NCBI GenBank assembly: GCA_022072085.1
Contig: JAJVII010000003.1
Coordinates: 1-64,000 of the forward strand
Origin: Phycisphaerae bacterium
GTDB taxonomy: Bacteria > Planctomycetota > Phycisphaerae > JAJVII01
Direction of reading: 5' to 3'
DNA length: 64,000 nt
Shown here: positions 22,950-30,262 of the stretch, piece by piece
Numbering within the stretch: the stretch's first letter is position 1
How the letters are laid out: every line of letters starts with the position of its first letter
The notes under the pieces: model-generated
Seen by the model: only the letters and a program-made list of their open reading frames with translations
The model's database searches: none
Told to the model about the DNA's origin: nothing
Position numbers and translations under genes: made by a program

Positions 22950-23969
22950 ATGGATTCGAACTCATCGGCCGGCGTCGTGGACCTGGTCATCCATGAACGC
23001 CGCGAGCGTGTCTTCCTGGTCTTCGCGGGTGTCTTTCTCGGCTCGATGGCGATGCTGAACATCATCGGCATCACCAAGTTCATCCACATCGGGCCGCTCC
23101 AGTTGGCCGTCGGCGTGCTGCCCTATCCGCTGACGTTTCTGTGTACCGACTTCATCAGCGAGTTCTACGGCCGCGAGCGGGCCAACTTCGTCGTCTGGCT
23201 CGGCCTGGCGCTGAACATCTTCATCATCTTCATCCTCTGGCTGGGCAACACGATTCCGGCGATCCCCTTCAAGACCGATCTCCAACGCATCGAGCAGGTC
23301 CGCCACGTCACCGTGATGGACCCGGCCGCCGACGGCGCCGAGGCCGCCCGCGACTCCCGCGGCATGCCGCTGGAGGAGCCTGCAGTGCGCATGCCCGACG
23401 GCAGCCTCAAGCCGGTGACCGATCCCAGGCTCCGCCCGGCCGTCGACGCCCAGAGCGGCCAGCCGCTGGTCAACCCCAACACCCATCAACCGGTCATGGA
23501 ACTCTACGACGCCGGAACCGATCAGCCGATTGTCGACGAGGACCACCTGTTCACACGCATCTTCCTGAGCACGCGGACGGCCGTCCTTGCGAGCATGCTG
23601 GCCTACCTGGCGGCCCAGTTCTGCGACGTCTTCCTGTTCCACTTCTGGAAGCGGCTGACACGCGGCAAGCACCTCTGGCTGCGCAACAACGGCTCGACCA
23701 TGATCAGCCAGATGGTCGACACCGTGATGGTCGTCTGCATCACCTTCGGCGGGTCGGTGCTGGCCGGCCGCCAGACCGTCGGCTGGCTGCTCACGGTCAT
23801 CGGCGGCAGCTACCTGTTCAAGTTCGTCATCGCCGCGCTGGACACCATTCCCTTCTACATCGGCGTGCGATATCTTTCCCGGTACCTGAAGATCGACCCC
23901 GCCCGCGAGCACAGCGGCGACGCCGTGCTGGGCGGCGAGGTGGCTCAGCCGGCCGCCGAGCCGGCATAA
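22950..23969 (+). CDS. Queuosine precursor transporter (YhhQ/VUT family)
   Basis: 339-aa integral membrane protein. Family features are LGSMAMLNIIGITKFI, FLCTDFISEFYGRERA, FCDVFLFHFWKRLTRGKHLWLRNNGST (split here: LWLRNNGSTMISQ is the hallmark) and MVDTVMVVCITF. YhhQ imports queuine or preQ precursors for tRNA modification. The family is usually 220-240 aa. The extra length is a hydrophilic stretch of about 100 residues between the third helix and the RIFLSTRTAVLASML region, rich in Pro and Asp. ATG 22950 follows GAGGGAG. A second family reading (generic VUT protein) carries the same functional expectation. Confidence 0.85.
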   Translation: MDSNSSAGVVDLVIHERRERVFLVFAGVFLGSMAMLNIIGITKFIHIGPLQLAVGVLPYPLTFLCTDFISEFYGRERANFVVWLGLALNIFIIFILWLGNTIPAIPFKTDLQRIEQVRHVTVMDPAADGAEAARDSRGMPLEEPAVRMPDGSLKPVTDPRLRPAVDAQSGQPLVNPNTHQPVMELYDAGTDQPIVDEDHLFTRIFLSTRTAVLASMLAYLAAQFCDVFLFHFWKRLTRGKHLWLRNNGSTMISQMVDTVMVVCITFGGSVLAGRQTVGWLLTVIGGSYLFKFVIAALDTIPFYIGVRYLSRYLKIDPAREHSGDAVLGGEVAQPAAEPA

Positions 23970-23990
23970 CCTGACCAAGCCGGAGCGACC

Positions 23991-25133
23991 ATGAATCCAG
24001 ATGCTACGATCGTTCTGCTGGCTGCGGGCGACCTGTCATTCGCCGGCGGCGTGGCCGATGGAATCGCAGAGCATGGCGTGGCGTGGGCCTTCGAGGGGAT
24101 CGTCCCGGCCTTGCAGGGCGCGGACATAGCGACGGCCAACTTCGAGAGCCCCGTCCTGCCGTCCGCGTCCGAGCCGCCGCCCAAGGGCCTGGTCGTGCCC
24201 GAGCGTCTGCTGGCCGGTCTGGCCGACGCGCTGCCGTCGCTGGCTGTCACTCTGGCCAACAACCACGCCTATGACGCCGGCGTCGAAGGCGTTCTGCGGA
24301 CGCGGTCGCGCCTGGACGAAATGGACGTCGCCCATTTCGGCAGCGGCCGGACCGAGGCCGAGGCACGGGCCCCGCGGTTCGTCGAGGTCGGCGGCCTGCG
24401 GATCGGATTCCTCGGCCGCAGCGAGGACTGCCCGCAACTGCACGCAAGGGGCTTCCCTGGGCCGGCCCTCATGCGGATGCCCGACATGCTGGACGACGTG
24501 CGTTCGGCAGCCGATGTGTGCGACGCGCTGGTCGTCCACCTGCATCACGGCGTGGAATTCGTCGACTGGCCCGGGCCGCATTTTGTCGCCCTCTGCCGCG
24601 CGATGATCGAGGCCGGCGCGACACTCGTGATCGGCGGCCACCCGCACGTGCCCCAGGGCCACGAGGTCTGGCGGCACGGCCATGTCTTCTACTGCCTGGG
24701 CAACCTGCTGTTCACGCCCGGCCGCTACATGCGCGAGGGCAGCGCGTGGACCGTCCGATCGGCCCTGGCGCGCATCCGCGTCGGGCGGCGATTCGCCGGG
24801 CCGCCGGAATGGTTCCCCTATCGCATCGACGACGCCGGGCGGCCGTTCCTGCTCAACGGCGCCGAGGCTGACGCCGTCCGCGGCCACCTGGCCGACATTT
24901 CGACGGAACTGGCCGATCCCGATGCGCTGCGGCAGCGCTTCCGCGAGACGGCGCTTCGCTACCTGGGAATCTACCTGGGCTGGGCGCAGGACGTGCTGAA
25001 GGCTGGGGGCCCGCAGGCTGTCGCCGAGAAATTCCTGCCGCGGCTGGGCCAGGACGAGAGCCGCCAGTGGGTCCGCGAACTTTTCGCCGCCGCCGACTGG
25101 CCCGCACAGGTGCTTCGCCCGCCCTGGACCTGA
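23991..25133 (+). CDS. CapA family protein (PGA_cap metallophosphatase fold)
   Basis: 380 aa. It fits the bacterial capsule synthesis CapA fold, a calcineurin-like metal-dependent domain: AAGDLSFAGGVADG at the N-terminus, ANFESPV, TLANNHAYDAG (NNH metal/active-site motif), VHLHHGVEF and IGGHPHVPQGHE (GHxH motif). The founding member functions in poly-gamma-glutamate synthesis, but most homologues are uncharacterised. No signal peptide is evident. GGAGCGACC precedes the ATG. It follows the YhhQ-like gene by 21 bp and converges on the corrinoid-activator gene. Confidence 0.85.
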   Translation: MNPDATIVLLAAGDLSFAGGVADGIAEHGVAWAFEGIVPALQGADIATANFESPVLPSASEPPPKGLVVPERLLAGLADALPSLAVTLANNHAYDAGVEGVLRTRSRLDEMDVAHFGSGRTEAEARAPRFVEVGGLRIGFLGRSEDCPQLHARGFPGPALMRMPDMLDDVRSAADVCDALVVHLHHGVEFVDWPGPHFVALCRAMIEAGATLVIGGHPHVPQGHEVWRHGHVFYCLGNLLFTPGRYMREGSAWTVRSALARIRVGRRFAGPPEWFPYRIDDAGRPFLLNGAEADAVRGHLADISTELADPDALRQRFRETALRYLGIYLGWAQDVLKAGGPQAVAEKFLPRLGQDESRQWVRELFAAADWPAQVLRPPWT

Positions 25134-25137
25134 GCGG

Positions 25138-26955
25138 TCAGGGGAAGATCATTGCGTCGGCGAACTTCATCTGGAAGCCCATGTCGGCCGAGAGGTCCAC
25201 GTGCTCGGTCGCCCGGGCCAGCGTCTCGGCGCGCTCGCGGGCTGGCTGGCTCAGCAGGGCGAGCTTGGCCCCCATGCTCGCGGCGTTGCCTACAAAGTGA
25301 ATCCGCTCGATCGGCACGTCGGGCAGCAGGCCGATCCGCAGGGCGTTCTCGCGGCGGACGTAGTTGCCGAACGCCCCGGCCAGGAAGACGCTCTCCAGGT
25401 CGCCTGCCGACACGCCGGCCCGCTCCAGCAGGATGGCGATGCCGGCGCGGATCGCACCGCTGGCGAGTTGCAGCTCGCGGATGTCGCGCTGCGTGAGGGC
25501 GACGGCCTCGCCGTCGGGCCCCTCGGCCAGCACGAAGCGGAGCTGCGTCCCTTCGCCGCGGAGCCGCGCCGCCAGCGGCGTCCCGGCAAGTGACTCGGGC
25601 AACTGGAGTCGCCCGGTCGTCTCGACCAGCCCGGCCCGCAGCAGGCCTGCGACCGCGTCGATCAGCGCCGTGCCGCACAGGCCGACCGGGGGCGCGTCGC
25701 CCAGCACGTTGATCCGCACGTCCCCGTCGATGACGACCTTTTCGATCGCCCCGACGGCGGCCCGCATACCCTGGCTGATCCGCGCGCCCTCGAACGCGGG
25801 CCCCGCAGCCGTGCTGGCGGCCCACATGCGACCGGCCTTGGCCAGCACGATCTCGCCGTTGGTGCCGATGTCGATCAGCAGCGTCGGGCCGGGCAGTTCC
25901 GCCAGCCCCGTCGCCAGCAGCCCCGCGACTGTGTCGCCGCCCAGGAACCCGCGGATCGCCGGCAACAGGTAGACCCCGCCGCGCGGATGGATGCCCAGCG
26001 GCAGCACCGCGGCCTCGATGCTCAGGCCCTGCGCGAAGCCGGGCGCGAACGGGATTACCCCCAGCGGTCCCGGGTGCACCCCGGCGAAGATGAGCTGCAT
26101 CGTCGTGTTGCCGGCTACGACCACCTCGCCGATGTCCGCGGCGGCGACGCGGGCCTTGGCGGCCGTCTCGGCGATCATCTCGGCGCAGCCGCGGACGATC
26201 GCGCCGTGCAGGCGGTCCAGCCCGCCGGGCTGCTCGATGCAGATGCGGATCCGCGAGACCACGTCGTCGGCGTACTGGACCTGCGGGTTCAGCCTGGCTG
26301 CGACGGCCAACTCCCGCCCGTCGCGCAAGTCCATCAGCGTCGCTACGACGGTGGTCGTGCCGATGTCGAACGCGACGCCCAGCGGCGAGGCCGGGTCGCG
26401 ACCGGGGGAGACGTTCAGCACGCCGTCGTCCAGCGTGGTGACCGTGACCTCCCACCCGCTGTCGCGCAGCAGCGTGGGCAGCGTGCGGAGCAGTTCGACC
26501 GGCACATGCAGCCCGGGCGTGCCCAGGCCCGCGCGCAGGCGGGCCAGGTCGTCGCGGTCGTCCTCCAGCGTCGGGGGGGCGAGCTTTACGAACCGCCGCC
26601 GCAGGGCCGGGGCTACGTCGATGTTCACCCGCTGGTCGGAGGTGAGAATCTGCTGGGTCGTGCCGTAGACGCTCTCAGCCGGCACGAGCAGCCGGACCGG
26701 AGCGGCCAGTTCGTGCCGACAACCCAGCCGCCAGCCCTCGTCCAGTTGGGCTGCGGTGAACTGTCGGCGGTCGGCGTCCAGCGGTGGCGGCGGGTCGGTG
26801 AGGAACCGTACGCGGCACTTGCCGCAGGTGCCCTCGCCGCCGCAGGGGGTCTGGATGGGCAGGCCGGCCAGCGCCGCTGCCTCCAGCACCGCGCTGCCGG
26901 GCAGCACGTGGGCGGTCCGTCCGCTGGGCTCGAAACGAATCGGCAGTTCGCTCAT
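25138..26955 (-). CDS. Ferredoxin/ASKHA protein, putative corrinoid enzyme activator (RACE type)
   Basis: 605 aa. Residues 1-90 form a [2Fe-2S] ferredoxin domain with CGGEGTCGKC and a later GCRHE. After a linker, a COG3894-type ASKHA ATPase domain follows: GVAFDIGTTTVVATLMDL (phosphate-binding loop), LIDIGTNGEIVLAK, VFLAGAFGNYVRREN and FVGNAASMGAKLALL. RamA/RACE proteins use ATP to reduce inactive Co(II) corrinoid cofactors of methyltransferases or acetogenic enzymes. No corrinoid protein or methyltransferase gene lies in the window, so the partner is unknown. No clear ribosome site is seen before ATG 26955. Confidence 0.88.
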   Translation of the reverse strand: MSELPIRFEPSGRTAHVLPGSAVLEAAALAGLPIQTPCGGEGTCGKCRVRFLTDPPPPLDADRRQFTAAQLDEGWRLGCRHELAAPVRLLVPAESVYGTTQQILTSDQRVNIDVAPALRRRFVKLAPPTLEDDRDDLARLRAGLGTPGLHVPVELLRTLPTLLRDSGWEVTVTTLDDGVLNVSPGRDPASPLGVAFDIGTTTVVATLMDLRDGRELAVAARLNPQVQYADDVVSRIRICIEQPGGLDRLHGAIVRGCAEMIAETAAKARVAAADIGEVVVAGNTTMQLIFAGVHPGPLGVIPFAPGFAQGLSIEAAVLPLGIHPRGGVYLLPAIRGFLGGDTVAGLLATGLAELPGPTLLIDIGTNGEIVLAKAGRMWAASTAAGPAFEGARISQGMRAAVGAIEKVVIDGDVRINVLGDAPPVGLCGTALIDAVAGLLRAGLVETTGRLQLPESLAGTPLAARLRGEGTQLRFVLAEGPDGEAVALTQRDIRELQLASGAIRAGIAILLERAGVSAGDLESVFLAGAFGNYVRRENALRIGLLPDVPIERIHFVGNAASMGAKLALLSQPARERAETLARATEHVDLSADMGFQMKFADAMIFP

Positions 26956-26963
26956 GGGGGCAG

Positions 26964-27033
26964 GGCTCGTGGCCCGTGACTAATGGCGCGTGGCTCGTGA
27001 CGGACCACGGACCACTAGCCACAAGCCACTCTC
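26964..27033. repeat. Heptamer array with converging halves
   Basis: Ten 7-bp units in perfect register: GGCTCGT, GGCCCGT, GACTAAT, GGCGCGT, GGCTCGT, GACGGAC, CACGGAC, CACTAGC, CACAAGC, CACTCTC. The second half is rich in the complement of the first, giving a partly palindromic array. It fills the gap between two minus-strand genes. Confidence 0.75.
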
Positions 27034-27034
27034 C

Positions 27035-27514
27035 TCAAGTGACGTTCCGGTTCTCGTGTTCGTGGTCCGCGTGCTCGGCCTGCGTCCGTTGCTGGTCCTG
27101 GCGGCGATGGTTGATCGTCAGCTTCTTGGCGTAGAGGCGCAGCACGTCCTCGACCTCCAGGCCGAGCAACTGGCAGAGCGACACCCAGAAAAAAAGCATG
27201 TCGGTCACCTCGACGCGGGCGTTCTGGATGTCGTTCAACTCGTGCTGCCGGCCGGCGCGGGCCTCGGCATACCAGTGCTTCCAGTACAGCGTTTCCTGCA
27301 ACTCGTGGCACTCAGCCGACAGGGCGTCGAGGTAGTTCTTGATCCATCGGCCGACGGTGAGCTTGATCTCGGCCAACGCCGCGGGGTCGCCGCTTTCCTC
27401 GGCCAGCCGCAGCCGTCGGCCGAGTTCAGCGGTGTCGATGCCGGCCTTGGCGTTCAGGCTGCTCTGCTGCCGCCAGATGTCGTTCAGGTCGCGGATGGGA
27501 ATATCGTCGCTCAT
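27035..27514 (-). CDS. All-alpha dimeric dUTPase (dUTPase_2/MazG-like)
   Basis: 159-aa all-helical protein. The metal-binding helices expected for the dimeric dUTPase/MazG superfamily are visible: ECHELQETLYWKHW (ExxxE) and NARVEVTDMLFFWVSL (ExxD). The family hydrolyses dUTP to dUMP, keeping uracil out of DNA; related members act on other dNTPs. GGAGGCGCG precedes ATG 27514. The His/Glu-rich C-terminal tail ends at the heptamer array. The divergent neighbour is an unrelated secreted protein. Confidence 0.85.
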   Translation of the reverse strand: MSDDIPIRDLNDIWRQQSSLNAKAGIDTAELGRRLRLAEESGDPAALAEIKLTVGRWIKNYLDALSAECHELQETLYWKHWYAEARAGRQHELNDIQNARVEVTDMLFFWVSLCQLLGLEVEDVLRLYAKKLTINHRRQDQQRTQAEHADHEHENRNVT

Positions 27515-27640
27515 CGCGCCTCCGTCGGGCCATGGCCCAAAGGGGCCATTCTGCCCGCTTCGTCCCGCTGCTGCAAGAGCGTGATTGCCCGCGACCGCGG
27601 CGGGGCGTCCGGGTTACTATCACTGCAAGACGGGGAAGAG

Positions 27641-27670
27641 CCACAGATGGACACAGATGCGCACGGATGT
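27641..27670 (+). repeat. Decamer repeat upstream of the transglutaminase/HEAT gene
   Basis: Three 10-bp units: CCACAGATGG, ACACAGATGC, GCACGGATGT. It lies in the divergent intergenic region, 54 bp before the gene start. Confidence 0.7.
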
Positions 27671-27723
27671 TTCCCAAAGGGGCGTCCGGACGCGGTGACG
27701 CCGAGGAGAGAAGAGAGAAACTG

Positions 27724-30231
27724 ATGATGCGTTTCGCATTTGTTCTCTGCACGTTCCTTTCTGTGATCCCTGCGATGGCCGACGATCCTGTCCCGGTCCC
27801 GCCGCCCACGCCGCTGGTGACGGGCAAGGCGGTCGCGCTTCAGCCGGCCGTGACGGGTCTGAAGGTCGTCTCGTCCAACTGGCCCGATGCGACCAGCCTG
27901 GCCGACTTCGGCCGCGATGCCGCCCGCATCGAGCACGCGACGACCGACGAGCAGCGGGCGATCGCCTGCTGGCGCTGGATGCGGCGCTGCACGACGTTCA
28001 CGGGCAGCGGACCGCCCTGCGAGCCGGGGCAGGGCTATCTCAGCGACCCCAACCTCGTGCTCAATGTCTACGCCGCACACCACTGCGACGGGCTCAGCCG
28101 ACTGACTGCGGCCATCTGGCGGGCGTCGCGCGGGCTGCCGGCGGTCAAGCTCTATCGGGCCGGGCACACCATGAGCGAACTGTGGTGGATCGACTCCGAC
28201 GGCGTCGGGCGATACCACATGTTCGACAACAACTACGGCTACTTCCTCTACGACCGCAGCGGATCGCACATCGTGTCGGCTGACGACATCGGCGCGGACT
28301 TTTCGCTGGAGGCCTTGCCCAGCGGCACGCTGCGGCCGTGGATCGAGAAGCAGTGGTGGATGTGGGCGTGGATCCACACCGCCTGGCCCGAGCCGGACCC
28401 CTACGACGGAACGATGAACCTGCACGCGGGGGAGTCGGTCCGGCGGCTGTGGGGCAATGTCGGCGTGCCGTTCTACGCCAACCTCCAAAAGGGCCCGCGC
28501 GAGTTGGACGACGGCGTCTACCCGATGGACTTCGGCAACGGCGTCTTCGCGTGGAGCGAGGACTTCGCGTCCGACGCCTGGCGCGGGCGGCTGGCCGTCG
28601 AATCGGCCAATGCGAAGGCGGCTGGCGGCGAGTTGGGCCAGGCCGACGCGGCTGCGCCGGCGGAGGTCGTCTATCGCGGCCGATTTCCCTACGTCGTCGC
28701 GGACGTCGCGCTGCGGCTGGCGTTCGGGCACGCCGGCGACGCGGCTGTTGAGACGAGCATTGACGGCGGGCGATCGTGGGCGACGCAGTGGCAGGGCCAG
28801 GCCGACCCGGCTTCGCCGAAGGACATCTCCCTGGCCCGCCTGCTGCCGCCGACGCACCAGCCGGCCAAGAAGCAGTTCGACCGGCGCACCGCGATCGGGC
28901 GATACGACTACCTGTTGCGGCTGCGGCTGGGCGGTGGGGCGACGCTGCGGTCAATCGGCTGCGTGACGACCGTGCAACTCAACCACATGGTCCTGCCCAA
29001 CCTGATTCCGGGCGATAACGCGATCACGGTCAGCGGCCAGTTGGCCGCCGGGCAGGCGGTCGAGGTGACCTACCTCTTCGACGACGTCGACGGCAAGGGC
29101 AAGCGGTCGGTGGCGGTGGCGGACAACTTGCCGTTCCGCTACACGATCCAGGCGGCCGGGCGGCGTTGGGCCGACGTTCAGTGCCGCAGCGTGACGGTAC
29201 GGGCGGTGCCGGCTGACGGCAGGGGCAGCCGCGTGGTCGAGGCCCCCGCGGCGGCCAAGGTGCTGCCCGACGGCGGGATGGCGGAGCTGGATTACCGCGT
29301 GCTGAACGCCCTCGTTCCCGAGGCGCCGGGGGAGGTGCAGGACTACGCCGGGCGAACACCCATGACCGAGGCGCAGGCCCGGGCGATGAAGTTCGCCCCG
29401 CCCAGACTCCGCACGACGGCCGAGTATGTGAAGGACCTGGCCAGCCCGGACGAGGACACTCGGCGGTTCGCGGCGGCCGGGCTGATCGTCCTGCGCGACC
29501 CGGCGGCGTGGGCGCCGCTGATGACGCTGGCTGAAAGCGACGTGACCCGGGCGAAGTATTACGCGATCCAGGCGCTGTTCTGGACCGACGCGAAGCGGGC
29601 CTGGCCGATGATGGCCGCCATCCTGCGCCGCGACGCGAGCGTGAAGTACGCCCCCGACGTCGAGGGCAAGACCGAAGCGCCAACGAACCTGAACCTCTGC
29701 GCGATGGTCGCGGCGCTGGCGGGGCGGGCGAAAATCGCCGAGGCCGTGCCGCTGATCGCGGCGGCCATGGTCCGCGAGGGCAAGTGGTGGGAGGAGCCCC
29801 GCTGGGCGATGATCCGGGCGCTGGGCCGCATCGGCGACCCGTCGGCCATGCCGATCGTGCGGCGCTACGTCAACAGCGGCTCGTCGGACAAGCGGGTCGT
29901 GGCGATCAATGCGGCCGCCGACCTGGGCGACCGCGAGGTGGTCCCGCTGATCGAGAAGTATCTCGAAGCCAAGGGGTGGAACCTGCTGCCGGACGCGACG
30001 ATGGGCGCCCTGACGCGGCTGCGCGCCGAGGGCTACACCGACCGTGTCGTGCCGCACCTGGGGAGCGATCGGGCGGACCGCCGCTGGCTGGCGGCCGACT
30101 ATCTGGCCGAGTGCGGCCAGCCGGACAAGGCCCTGCCGCCGCTGCGGGCGGCGCTGGAGAAGGAGATGTTCGCCTACGCCCGGGAGCGGATGCAGCGGGC
30201 GATCGACGTGCTCTCAGCGGGGGGCAAGTGA
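27724..30231 (+). CDS. Secreted transglutaminase-like/HEAT-repeat protein
   Basis: 835 aa with a signal peptide (FVLCTFLSVIPAMAD). The N-terminal 250 residues look like a transglutaminase-like domain: RAIACWRWMRRCTTF, HHCDGLSRL (candidate catalytic Cys), RAGHTMSELWWID (His) and YHMFDNNYG (Asp) appear in the right order. A beta-rich middle part follows. The last ~250 residues are HEAT repeats (AAGLIVLRDPAAWAPLMTL, MIRALGRIGDPSAMPIVRRY, AINAADLG-type, YLAECGQPDKALPPLRAAL). It may be a secreted peptidase or amidase tethered to partners. GGAGAGAAGAGAG precedes the ATG. The family is not otherwise identified. Confidence 0.7.
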   Translation: MMRFAFVLCTFLSVIPAMADDPVPVPPPTPLVTGKAVALQPAVTGLKVVSSNWPDATSLADFGRDAARIEHATTDEQRAIACWRWMRRCTTFTGSGPPCEPGQGYLSDPNLVLNVYAAHHCDGLSRLTAAIWRASRGLPAVKLYRAGHTMSELWWIDSDGVGRYHMFDNNYGYFLYDRSGSHIVSADDIGADFSLEALPSGTLRPWIEKQWWMWAWIHTAWPEPDPYDGTMNLHAGESVRRLWGNVGVPFYANLQKGPRELDDGVYPMDFGNGVFAWSEDFASDAWRGRLAVESANAKAAGGELGQADAAAPAEVVYRGRFPYVVADVALRLAFGHAGDAAVETSIDGGRSWATQWQGQADPASPKDISLARLLPPTHQPAKKQFDRRTAIGRYDYLLRLRLGGGATLRSIGCVTTVQLNHMVLPNLIPGDNAITVSGQLAAGQAVEVTYLFDDVDGKGKRSVAVADNLPFRYTIQAAGRRWADVQCRSVTVRAVPADGRGSRVVEAPAAAKVLPDGGMAELDYRVLNALVPEAPGEVQDYAGRTPMTEAQARAMKFAPPRLRTTAEYVKDLASPDEDTRRFAAAGLIVLRDPAAWAPLMTLAESDVTRAKYYAIQALFWTDAKRAWPMMAAILRRDASVKYAPDVEGKTEAPTNLNLCAMVAALAGRAKIAEAVPLIAAAMVREGKWWEEPRWAMIRALGRIGDPSAMPIVRRYVNSGSSDKRVVAINAAADLGDREVVPLIEKYLEAKGWNLLPDATMGALTRLRAEGYTDRVVPHLGSDRADRRWLAADYLAECGQPDKALPPLRAALEKEMFAYARERMQRAIDVLSAGGK

Positions 30232-30262
30232 CCGGGGGAATCTCAGCCGAACGTTAGCCGCT

